In this document: positions 1-12,000 of the stretch, piece by piece
How positions within the stretch are numbered: position 1 is the stretch's first letter
Layout of the letters: each line of letters begins with the position of its first letter
DNA from: Pisolithus tinctorius
Taxonomy: Eukaryota > Basidiomycota > Agaricomycetes > Boletales > Pisolithaceae
Direction: 5' to 3'
Assembly (NCBI GenBank): GCA_024663395.1
Contig: JANFAH010000036.1
Coordinates: forward strand, 186,001-250,000
Length of the DNA stretch: 64,000 nt
Position numbers and translations under genes: made by a program
Notes under the pieces: model-generated
What the model saw: only the letters and a program-made list of their open reading frames with translations
What the model was told of the DNA's origin: nothing
The model's database searches: none

Positions 1-1425
1 CTTTCCATTTGATGCGAGGGTCACAACTGGTTTGCCTGCTGCAGTGGATGAGGCTGTGCAGTTGGATGGTAAGTGCCCTGAGTGGCCACAGCGAAAGCAA
101 CAACCATGATTGTTGTTGGGATGTGCTGGCCTTTTACAGGGGAAGGAAGGAAGGTCATTCGGTGCTGCACGCTTGGTGGTGGTGGCTATAGTCAAGCTCT
201 GCACAGCAAGGAGTGCATGGTTGTTTGCAATGGTTAAGGCTGCCATGTCAAGGCCCATGAGGTCATGCTCTGGGTTAGCATGTGCAATCTCACACTGTTG
301 TATATCATAGTGCATGGCCACTAGCCAGCTGTGTGATGCACTGATACTGGTGACCACTTGGTGGTGGGATGCCAGGGCATTGGCATGCTCTTCCCCATGG
401 TGGAAGTGAGTACACTCTTCTGCAGTGCATGCAGCATTTATCCAATCTGCAGCAGATATGGACAGTTCATTCACCTGATCAAGTGACTTTGTCGCAAAGC
501 CCTCTGGTGTGAGGATATAAGATGCATCCTTGCCTTTCATGTTCACTTTGGCATGGGCCGAAAGGGTTAAGAGGGAGTATGGTACATAATGGTACATTTT
601 GAATGCTTCTTCAACCCTAGACAAGATTGCTGTGGAGTGCTGGTCAGACTGTGCTCAGTAGATTAAGAGGTAACAATGGGCAAGGCCATGGCAGTGTAGC
701 AAAGTTGGCAGTACAGTGGAAACGGTATTACAGTGGGCAGAAAACAGTTACGGTGTACAGTGATGGTTAAACAGTGTAGTAGCATGAAGGTGATAACCAA
801 TCCATTGTTTACGAATAGCATGGGAACAAGAACAAGACTTACAAAGGCTTAACAGGCTGACTTTGAGGCCTGGTTGAATTGGTGGGAGGACAATTCGCTT
901 GGCATCCTCCTTGCAGGAGGTGGCAGCTTTGTGAATTCACTCCAGGGTCATTGCATCAGCCACTAATGGTGTCTGAGTTCCAGTGTTATGGTTGCCTGGG
1001 GGAGTGGGCTGCTCCTGGTCATGCTGGTTGTTGAGTTGATCCATTAAGGTCACTATAATGGCTTCATATGTTGCTGGTGTTGGGGGGTCTAGGTTTGTTG
1101 TCATGTGATCAGCCAGTGGGCTGGGGGTATTGGCCTGGCTGGTTGACTGCACTGGTGCGGTCAGCTGGACTTCTGGCTGTGCAGCCTGTGCTGCGTGGGG
1201 CTGAGTTGTCGCTGGGTCCGATGATTCAGTTTGGGTTGGTTGTTGGATGAGTGGCAGAGGGGGTGGTGCTTGGGACTGATTCCTGGTGGTTTGTCTGGTC
1301 TGTGGGTGCCCTGGTTGCAATGGCTGAAGGGTCTGTTGGGGTGCTACTGCATCAGTTCTGGACACTGTAGTAGAAGATGGTGTACTGCTTGAAGGGTTTA
1401 GTTGGAGGCCTAGGTGTTGATGCAT
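1..1425 (-). pseudogene. gag-like zinc-knuckle protein of a retroelement, broken and cut by window edge
   Basis: An open frame runs on the minus strand from 616 to the window edge and contains a CX2CX4HX4C zinc knuckle (CFRCGHSGHLPSNC) near 65-106. It also has a stretch with NELSISAADW followed by HFHHGEEHANALASHH, which I recall from agaricomycete retroelement gag-like proteins, possibly of tyrosine-recombinase (DIRS-like) elements. Upstream, 1425-940 encodes a Pro/Gln/Thr-rich N-terminal part. Its frame meets an in-frame TGA at 937-939 and then reads on sensibly (IHKAATSCKEDAKR) to a GTAAGT at 842. The likely intron is 842 to 617 (acceptor TCTAG), but the phases do not match exactly, so there is a stop and perhaps a frame problem. 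Role by family: nucleic-acid-binding structural protein. The DIRS assignment is from memory and uncertain; a broken gag-like gene is the safe reading. Confidence 0.5.
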
Positions 1426-3000
1426 TGGGTTATTGTAGGAATAAAAGGAACAACAAGTGAATCAAAAGGAATGACAATTGGGCGAGGAGCTGGAGTGGGA
1501 GCAGCGACAGTCTGTTGGGGGGTGTTCGTCTGATGCAGAAAGGCAGGGTGGCAGTGCTTCAGGCTTGTCGCTCGGATGGACGTTTGCTACCGGAGGTAAC
1601 CGGCATCTACACTATTCAAGACATTATCAATCTGCAAGCCTCCAGGTCGACCTACATAGCACTCATTTTCCCTATCATAGGTAGCGGTGACTTGGATCAC
1701 CTCGAGATAACTGCAAGCTTCCAGAATAGGTACATATTGAAAATGCCAATGCGCTGCGTGTCCCGAGAGGTGCTGCCATGGCGCCCCCGTAAGGGCCATC
1801 GTTCGGGATCTCAGCCAAAACAATTCCAACTGCCATCGTTCCGCTGCACTGCCTAATTGTGCACTTAAACTGAGGTGTATGATTATGCAAGTTATCGTCG
1901 CAACTTCAGCTTCAGGACTTATGTGCATTGACGCACGTGACATTCTTGATCACCACTGACAGGGGTCTATATAATGTACTTGCAGGTACTGTAAGTTTGT
2001 ATCTGAAAATATTTGCGATCACCGAAGCCAAAAGCGGCGACAACGCGACCTACCGGGACTATCGGGTTATGTAGGTACTGGAGTGACACGTTTCACGGTG
2101 CCCGGAACCCAGGCATCTGCTTCCAGCGCGAGCATACTGGCTCAGAAAAGGTGCCAGAACACAAGACAGGGAAAAAGCAGGTATACAGGTGGTACAACTG
2201 GGAGGTATGCAATCTTTAGACACTAGTGATAGCTTTGCAGCACCACGAATTTTGACTGCTGGGCTTCATGTGTGCCGCAGGTTCAAGCCCCGGCTATGAC
2301 ATTTACAACAGAAGGCGATGGACTGTCTGCAGTGACAATGGTCGAATCCAGCCGAAGGACTCGAAGGTGATAGCCAATTTTGCCCGGATGCCACGGCACC
2401 AAAGCCGCACTCGATGGTTTTGATGGTTTGGGGTGGTTCGCAGTGGGCGGAATCTCGGTTTGCTGCTCAGAGCTTGTGAAACCAAAGCATGTTGTATTGA
2501 TGTCAGGTTTGCTCCTGCCGCTTCAAGGCATCGCACACGTCACCAGGACAAGTGTCATAAGCGTGATGGCTACCCGATATGACCAAACTCAAGAATGTGG
2601 GTGTACATATCACAAGTGAATGGACTGACACCCTATTGGCCACATACTTAGGCACGCGTTGGGTCACGAGATGAGCCTTGACAACTTCTCAGGGCAACAC
2701 GATGAAAAATGAAGTGAGCATCTGGCTGTGATCTTACACGCACAAGCGTAACTGGGGGAGCAGTACACGAGTAACAAGGAAGAGTGTCAGAACACTGAAA
2801 TAGTTAGTTATCTATGAAGTGCTGCCCGGTGAGGAGACCAAGGATTTCCCGTACACGCAATAGCGAGTCGGGGAAGGCGGCCTGACAAAACAGATTCATG
2901 CGTGTATCAACCAGTCTTCACGAAAAACTCACATGTTCAGCCTCGTTGGGCGGCCTTCAAGTCCCAGCGCGCCGATGAGAGTGGAGAGGTTGCTACATCA

Positions 3001-3679
3001 TTGAATGAGCGCGCGACGAGCGGAGCAAAGGGGGAAACTTACTTTCCGGCGCCATTAAATTGCATCGTCTGGTTGAGTTCATAATCCGGATCGGGAAAGG
3101 TCGACTGATTGTCATCAGCGGGTAGCACATTGGTCTCGGTGCCTTCAAGGGTAAATACACTGCTGCATCACTGAATGAGCACACGACGAGTGGAGCAAAG
3201 AGGGAGCCTACTTGTCAGCGCCATTATATTGCATCAACTGGTTGAGCTCACAGCCAGGATCGGGAAAAGTCGACTGATTGTCATCGGCAGGCAGTACATT
3301 GGTCTCAGTGCCTTCAAGGATAAATACACCGCTGCATCATTGAATGAGCGCACGACGAGCGGAGTAAAGAGGGGAACCTACTTGTCAGTGCCATTAAAAT
3401 GCATCGACTGGTTGAGCTCATAACCGGGATCGGGAAAAGTCGACTGATTGTCATCAGCAGGCAGTACATTGGTCTCGGTGCCTTCAAGGATAAATACACC
3501 GCTGCATCATTGAATGAGCACACGACGAGCGGAGAAAAGAAGGGAACCTACTTGTCAGTGCCATTAAAATGCATCGACTGGTTGAGCTCATAATCGGGAT
3601 CGGGAAAAGTCGACTGATTGTCATCGGGGGTTAGCACATTAGTCTCGGTGCCTTCAAGGATAAATACACCGCTGCACCA
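3001..3679. repeat. 170-bp tandem repeat, four monomers plus degenerate fifth
   Basis: Monomers begin at about 3001, 3171, 3340 and 3510 with TTGAATGAGC-like sequence, and a fifth, more diverged one begins at 3680. Spacing is 169-170 bp. Each monomer contains TTGAATGAGC, GACGAGCGGA, GCATCGACTGGTTGAGCTCA, GTCGACTGATTGTCATC and GGTGCCTTCAAGGATAAATA. No coding meaning is evident. The right-hand duplication carries the same array with the same number of monomers. Confidence 0.9.
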
Positions 3680-4401
3680 TTGGATGAGCACACGACGAGA
3701 AGAAAGAGACGAGTATCTCACTGGCTATCGCGGGTAATGTGCGTCGACTCATTCACGTTATGAGGGGGAGGTGTCGTCTGATTGTCGTCGGCAGGCGGTA
3801 TATTGGTATTGTCAGACATTGTCGAATGATGCAGCACAGTCGGTTCATGTCCCTTGTTCTTAAAGGGGGTTGCGAGTATTCCAACGTGCCCACTCCATGC
3901 GGTGCTGCGTCAGTGGGTCGAGGAGCAGCAAGTTTTGCCACTTCATCTAAACGAATCTGAATTTCCCGGAGGAAAAGTATGATGCTTGCCTTCTGACCAT
4001 TTGTAATTCCATGTCAAGAGCTCAAAACGACGAAAGCTCACCAAGGAACACGCTCAAGCTGCATGGCGGTTCGAAGTAGTATATTGAAGTGTTGTGTCAC
4101 TTAAGCCACCCCATCATGGTCTTCCCCATCTGTTCCCGAAATCGTGGATCAACTACTAGAAAGAGGGGAGAACGATCGCCCGATTCAAGTACCACCATTT
4201 CATTTCATTCGTTAACGACTGTAGAAAACAGACACACCGCGGTAGAATTCCCCTACCGTGATGAACTGCAGGATGGAAAGCATACGCCGCGCTTGATCGA
4301 TGTGCTCTAAGCCAAGATACGAGCTGAACGGAAACAAGTTGCGCACCCTGAACGCGCCTCTCCATCATGGAGAAGCAGTTGGCGTACACTCGAATTCTAG
4401 T

Positions 4402-4402
<1 letters not shown>

Positions 4403-4435
<33 letters not shown>
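4403..4435 (+). repeat. T33 homopolymer
   Basis: A run of 33 T follows GAATTCTAGTG. The matching place in the right copy (about 56122-56128) has only five T, so the run expanded in this copy, or it is partly a sequencing artefact. Confidence 0.85.
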
Positions 4436-7400
4436 CATTTACTCGATGCCGCAAGTGGAAACACGGCAAGCAAGCATGCTACCGAGAGCCCCTCTGAGTG
4501 GGGCACCGACTGTGCGGGGAAACCATATGAAACTAGTGCTATATTCTTGCGAGAGAAAGATCTTGAAATGATCAGAGCCCAGCCTCGATCGGCCGGCAAC
4601 ATTTGAGTACCACTACCATTATACTTGGATACTCAGGATCACGCGTGGAGACTTCGCCCTTTACCGTGGAAGGTCTGCAAAAACATGTCAGCTACACCTA
4701 CGATCCGGATAGCATAATGCTCACCAACTTCAAACCTTGCAGTTTGAACGGTTAAAAATGATGTCAGTACGGAATGGTGCTTTTCTTCAGAGCTCGGAAA
4801 TGACTATAAATTACTGCCAATGATTAATGAGGCATAGGACTGCGGAGTCATCGGCTGGTAGACGTAGCCATGCATCCTCAATGTGGGAACCGCGAACCAT
4901 GGATTTGCATGACAGGCGACGCTGCGCCCCGTTAATATTGTATCGTCATACGCCGACACCTGCAAGGGACGTCAGGGTCATGGACTGATGGCATCAGAGC
5001 CAAGGTGAGCTGCTATTGATCCTCGTGGCGATTAGTGGGTGGTACTCGAGAACGGGGACAACCCAGACAACTCTAGGTAATGGTGCCTAGAGATGTTGGC
5101 TGGGATCAGGAAGGCGGTAACTAGATATGCAGTACGGCGGCTAGAACATGACTGCGGAGATAACAGCATTGGCCGCGTCGACAGGAGTTAGAAGTGCGAT
5201 GCACCCAGCAGACTCCTGGCCAACCAAAGAAGACAGAGCCTGTCAGAATCCCGGAGTATTGTCATTAAGACATAGTAGGTGCTTCCATGACGCCCGGTAC
5301 TTAAGAACAGCCGAATACGGGCCGAAGAAACGACGGGTCACCAGCACTGTGTGAGGGTGTAATATGTCATTCTGAAGCAAGTTGGGTCCTCAACGTGTGG
5401 TTGGACGTCATCCACCGGATGAACGCGCACTGGGTCTGGGAGCGATGATCACTGGTGGACCGGAACATCGGCTATGAATACGCCTATCATCTCCGTGCAG
5501 CGTCTTGATGACGATCAGAAGGGCAAGTGATTGGACTCTCCATGTTTATCAGAATCAGGCCAATGGGATGAAGGGAGTTCACGTTCGGAATGTGCTAGAT
5601 GTGGCAGGACTGCACTGCGTAATGGGATCGGTAGAACAGGCTGAGAAATACAGCCTCTCAGAGACAAATACGGAGACTGATGAGACGCGAAAGGAATACA
5701 GCAACATGCATTCCAGAATGAATTAGCAAACAGACCGCGTTCATCGTAGTAACACAGGGGAATGGGCGCGGGGTCAGCGATTCTTCACCGCATTTGCTGG
5801 GAACTTCAAGTCGCTGGTCAGCGGTGACAGTCAACTCCGCTCGATCAGTCGACATACCTTTTGCTCCCCAGATCTTTTAGATTGAACATTCGATGTGACA
5901 TTTGCCAACAAACGTTTGGAAGGAAAAAATGCATCAGAAGAGTGGGTCATCGTGGATAGCTTGATGTCCACAGAATCGTGGGTTGGTTCAAATGAGTAGT
6001 TGATAAGGATGTCGTAATTCCGAAAAAACGAGTTTGCCAGCGCGTGTTCCCCAACCAAGGCTGAGCCAACCTCGAGGCACCCATGACGGTTCCACTCTGC
6101 GGATGGCAACCCAAAACCTCGTAACGTTCCCTATTGCAATATGATGACCGTGGTGACTTCCTACACGAGTACTCGAGGGAGCCTTTCTCTCCCAACTCAA
6201 GGGTGGGGTGAGGCATTGGATGATACAGTCAGTTTCCCGGTGTCCCCCATGCTAGTGCCAGCAACGTTTGACCGTGTTCGCGTTTCTTCTGCTGGAGAGT
6301 TCAGTGCGTGCGGTACTTTGTAACTCCATATTTTCAGGAGTTGTGACTGCGGCTGACCGTTGCGCAACATTATCACGTCTGCGATGCACTTTTTTCGGAG
6401 GATGTTGCTGTGGTTGACGGGACTCGGGCACCTGACATTGCTAAGTTGGCGGATTGGAACGGGAACGGGATAAAATTTACTCGCAAGGCAACAGAGCGGA
6501 ATATCACTACACAAGCAATTCGAGGGTGATTTTCGTCTACACTGCGGTGCCGACATGTATGAAATAACATTGGCAACTAGCTACAACGAGAGCTCGCCGG
6601 TTGCTTGGAAGCATGAATTTTATGCCAGAAACCCATGCGCAGATGGGAGGAAGTAGGGCCAAAGGAATGAACGATACTGTCGACTTGATCCAGGACCTTT
6701 TGGAAAGCTGGCTGGATTGTTGTTCCCGTATGATGTATCCAGTTCTACCATCAAACATTGAGCCTTTAAATGAGGATGTTTCCCATTCATCAGCCCTACA
6801 GTCATTTCCCCGGCCACAGCTATGATAGGCCCCCAACCATATTGAAAAATTTCTCATTTGATGGGTTCGAAGCGTTGTCGGGTCGGAGTCGGTTACGAAA
6901 TAAGTGAGAAATAGCAAGCTTTTTTTCGCGGTCTGAACATAAATGCATATACTGACGCTTGTGAAATATATAACGCACTGAGACACGGATGGCGTTCATG
7001 CAGTGAAGAACGCTCACCTTCTCGTTCTGATTTTCAGATCTTATGTATAAGCCGCTATCCAGTGTGATCCGCATGAACAAAACAGTCGGGAATTGATCAG
7101 CGACACCTTCCGGAAGCTAGCTTAGGGGATTTGCATGTGCCCTCAAGAACTTGTCCCATCTGACAATACTTCATGATCACCATCTCTCGTTGGCCGGGCC
7201 CAATCAGTGCTGCATGCTGACGGAGGCTAAAGGAAGATTAGTCGGCGGAGACGAGTGGAATATGGCCTGGTCAGCTAATCTTAATTATATGAAAAACATG
7301 ATTGCAGACCAATGCGATGAGTTTGGTTGATGGAAGTGCCAGCTGTGTTTATACCTTACCATAGTGCATTTTTGCAACAAAAAGTGATGCCACGAGAGCC

Positions 7401-9039
7401 AGAACACAAATCATCCGAGGTCATACTCGTGAAAGAATTCTCGCTGTTACGTACGTACCTGCAGCAGCACTCCTTGCGGTGCCGGACGAACCGCGTGAAC
7501 GAATTGTATGGCAATTGAGTACTGAATGCTTACCTCCGTCGACCCTGATTTTCTGCACACGATCCTCGTGAGGTAGTCGATTGAAGAGGAATAGCATGTC
7601 GATCGTATTGATAAAGACCCTGGCGGACTTTATATAAAGACGAGTGTTGAGGAGGGGCTGATGATCCTGATCGCACTGAGGGACTACTACTGTATGGGGA
7701 ACGACCGTCAACCGATTACCGCAGACGTGTGGGGGAAGGGCGTGGCGGAGGGTGATTTGTTCTCACGAGCGTCCTGGGGTGGGACGGCCATAGACAGCTT
7801 GGAGTGGAACTGCTGCTCCCTAATACAGCTGAGTGGTCAACCACCCATAAGCTAGCAGTGGTGACTTCCCTCACGTACATGGTTGAACTTGATCTCATCG
7901 ATAGGGCCGACATTGTTCTAAACGAATGTGAATCGAAATACGTACCAACAGAACAGGAGGTACCGATTACGAGTATCGACCCTAGTAGAACAGCAGTGCG
8001 AAGATAGTGGATGGAGAAGTGCCATGAAGACGGGAGGAAATATACCAGTGTTGCGGCGCCATGGGCTACGAGGCGCGAATACGACGGATTTGCGCTTGTA
8101 AATCGTGCACCGGAAATGTTTAGCGTATCGAGCGTTTTCACTGGTAGCTGATGGCATCAGACCACGCATGGCCGTGTTCGGTCGCAGACGCGAGTTTTGC
8201 CATCCGGGAGCAAAGGACCCATGGCTGCGGGGACCATGATGGAGTTACGGCTCGGCCCGGCGGGAACATTGGGAGATTGCACCCAGTTGATTTCCCGAAT
8301 TCAATATTGCTCCCTCCACTTACCAATTGAAGAATGCGTGAGAATCGTAAACCGTGTCATTGAATGTTGGGGATTGCCAAGGCTCGTGAATGGGAGATGT
8401 ATACCACCTCGTAAGGAATGGGAACAAACGTAGGCATTCCTGGGTTAGGCATATATGCCGCCCCCTGTGCACCTTCGAAGGCGAGAAGACAAAGATCTCG
8501 CTGGCCTGTGCGCGGATTTTTTTAGAGCACAGACCCAGGTACGTGGCCTAAAACAAGCCTATGTTTTCGGCAGGGAAGAGTTTCGGGAGGTATCAGACTA
8601 GAGACAACTGTCGTGTAGGAGACGGGACTAGTAGAACAGCCCTATTGGTGAAACGCGAATGCGCGCCGGTGCCAGTGGGGATTAGTTTCGTGTCGATGAA
8701 GAACATTACAGCGAATTGAAATGTTATACATACTGCAATGTGGCGATATGGCGCACCCTACACGTCGCAGATGCTTTGGCCATTGAATTTCGGATTGAAT
8801 TGGAAGGTGGAGGTGCGCTCACCCCCGTGGAGACCATTCAGTAGTAACGCAGACGCTATACATACTTGCTAGCACAGAGTTCAGTGCTAATCCGATGCGC
8901 TGCAACGCCGCGGCGGTCCTTCGTTTGAAGTCAGTTTCAGGAGTTATGTAATGGTGTCCCAAGGAGATTATATAATCGGACGACTTCGTCCGTCCCGTCT
9001 CCGAAAGAAATCAGTCTCATCCCACCCCCAGCAATGACA

Positions 9040-12000
9040 TGTCAACCCTTGCTATTTGTAAACGCGAACAAAGTCACCTAGCTTTACATAGGACATCAGG
9101 TTTGTTCACCATATCGACATGCCCGAAGGAGTACTGGTTACGGACTTTCCCCTCAAGCAGCATCCTACCGGTCCTAACCATTCCATCGTGAACTATGGTG
9201 ACGTTCTCTCGCCTTATGCTACCAAGTCAATCGGCCTGAGTATGTTGAAGGAGCAAACCCAGGGGGACACACTTTAGATCGACATGCTCGAAGTGAGGAT
9301 TGGAGCTTGGGGTTGGACCGCACTCATTCTGGGATTTGGGCTTCTCGCAGACGAGTTTACGAGGCTATCCTCAAAATCTGGGACCTCACCACGGTAAGTA
9401 CCAGTACTTGGCATAAGGATGGATGTGGAAACGAGATGGCGGTGTGAAGTCTCCGCAATACGTACCTGGATAAGGAGAAAAGTATACGTGTGCTTATTCC
9501 TCCGCCCGTTTGCCGGTGAGGTGGGTGTGGCGCATGGCGCACCTGGGTCTTGGTCGACTATTCCACTTTATATGACTGGTGAAAATATAGACATGAAGCA
9601 TTTGTGTGAGGGGCTCAACGCCGTATCTACCCCCCCAGGCGGAAGGTGCACTTTTCTCCATCGGGGTAAGTGGCTAGATTGGCTTCTGGTGGTTTAGGCG
9701 TCGTGGGTGATGTTAGGCTTATTGCGGATATCCGCCCCGGGATGGACATGCTGCACGAGGTGATGGAGAGGTAAGTTGAGTGATGCTAATCGTTAGCCGT
9801 GTCCGCGGAAGAGTGTTGAATGCACGAGCGTTCCCCATAGAGGATTGCGGTATGCTCGGTTCCATCTATCTTCTCTAATTCATACGAGGCATCAAAATGG
9901 GCACTGCTACCGAAGGGTTGGCAAAGGTCGCTGCGTGGCTCACAGTCCGCAAGGACAAACCTTACGCAAAATATTCCAACTTTAAAGTAACCAGTCCTGA
10001 TGCTGGAGGAAAGGAATACTATTGTGCATCGGCGCTGATTCTGGTTTGTGCTCGGGCTCATACCGTTCTTTTCAAACCTTCGAAAGTGTTACTGCATCGA
10101 CCGACAGATATCAGGGAAGCCCGAACATAAACTGGAAAGACAGGAGGCATACATACTGTACGATGTGGCTGGAGACCCGAGAACGCATGAAGTAGCAAGA
10201 GGTCATCGTTAACGCCATCGGTGGTGTGCTGGGATCTACTCAGGTGGTGAGCATCTTACACCTCATAATGAACCACGAAGTGGATATGCTCAGCCACGTA
10301 AGTTTAATAGTCATGTTACATTTTGGTTGAGGTCACTGACATAGCATAGGTTCCGAGGTTGGGATGATGATGCCCAAACATGTCTCTGAGAAAGTCCGTG
10401 GAAGATCAAGATCCTTGCTTGCTCGGATATGTACACCGTGCAACTATAACTAGAACATACGGGTGTGACGATCCAATAGACCAGTCTAATATCACATCCT
10501 CTCTAACAGCCTTGCGCCTGACAAGTAACAATCGCATCGCAGCACCATTGACACCCGCGCGCAGAATTCCAACCATAACCTCGCCCTCGCATTACCCAGG
10601 CCCCTGGCCACGAAGGTCTCCTATGCAGCAGTGATAGTGTGGGACAAGCGGAAGGCAAAATGTCACTACTCTACCGCATCTTCAAAGCCGTTGCGACAAC
10701 ACTAGAGTAGGTCCTGAGTAGGACTGCGATATCTCAGGCATGCGTCAATCTAGGCTGGGGTCGGCAGCGGCAAAAGTTGTGAGCGTACTGCAAGTAAGGT
10801 CCGGAGTCGCCTTGAAAGGATAACTTCCTGTCCCAATTGCGAGTATAAGTGTTTATTCCGACAGCGCGTTAGTGGACGATCAGTAATTGGTAGACACCGC
10901 GTACCGCTCGTCTTGGATCTTAATGCCTGTGATAGCGACTCATTGGCTGACTGTCTCAGGATCCTCAAAGGCGCTGCGCGTTTCTTCGTTCCGCTTCATT
11001 TGCTCGTGCATGACAGATGACGTCTCTTTGATGATCTGATCGAGGAAGACAGGGGTACCCTTCCTTGGTACTCATACCCGACGACAATCCGTAATTCAGG
11101 TGCTCGGGTCGATTGACCCACGGGAAAACCCATCAGATCTAAGATTTCGAAGAACTGGGCAAGATGAAGATCCTGCCGCGAAGCGACGGCGCATATCATC
11201 TTGTCGAAACGGCATTGTTCGTAGGTTCGATCAGCGACGCCTAGGGATGCACCATCCCATCTTCGATCATATCATGAGTTAATGTAATCGGATATAGGAG
11301 GTACATTACCTGCTTCGCAGAGGATCAATTTCCCTATTTTCCATCTTTCCGGGTCGACAAAACCTGACGCCGTTCACGCCAGTAATCAATCCCAGCTGGT
11401 CGAGGTGTACTGCTTGTCTCGTCATTCCCTGCCGGCCCGCTTTCGCTCATGTAGCGATCAAAGGTGAGGTCTAATCGATCGTATTCCTTGACGATGAAAT
11501 TGAGCGGCTTCGACTTTAACGTTAAGATTGCGTTCTGCTTCTCGGGACACCTCAACGTATACGTCATAGAAATGCTTGATACCATTCTTTGAGCTCTTCC
11601 AGAGAGCTATGTTCCTCGAAACCAACTGCGATCACGCCAAACTGAGCCGCAGCGAGGAGTGTCACGTTGACGCACAACGCACATAAAACGGGTTACCCGC
11701 GCTCCTCAAGTGTCAAGATATTTAGTGAGGCGGCGCCCCAACTGCGAGCCTTGCACATGTTGATCAGGGATGGGCTGATTACAGCAGTTCGGAAGTATCC
11801 GACACAGAATGGTTTTGCTTTGAGACATCAGGCGATGAGAGCTCGGTAACGGCTTTTTTTCTGCTCCTGGGTACTCATTGATGGCTTTGCAGCTGGGCCT
11901 TAGTCACGTAAGGGTATGAATATGATCGAGGACCACATGAATAAGACTGGCGTTGTCGAGTCGGAGTCTATCGTAGGTGATGGACACTACAGAACTCACA

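Larger units (their letters stand above)
1613..9039. repeat. left copy of a 7.4-kb direct segmental duplication
   Basis: From about 1613 the sequence runs collinearly with 53337-61710 in the same orientation, at high identity by eye over most stretches (for example 1630-1860 with 53352-53590, and 5160-5340 with 57135-57325). Most differences I checked are transitions. Main length differences: a T33 run here against T5 on the right, small indels near 7200 and 56580, and about 0.8 kb present only in the right copy (59840-60660). Similarity stops here at ATGACA (9034-9039), which on the right is the start codon region of the flavoprotein gene. I see no convincing gene. Short frames occur in both copies (for example 6601-6825 and 58565-58789) but the two copies break frames differently. 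Confidence 0.85.

Noticed and set aside
1587..1943. 118-codon minus-strand frame, partly kept at 53047-53421
   Set aside because: The two copies agree only where the DNA is near-identical, and the ends diverge at the duplication boundary; no sign of coding constraint.
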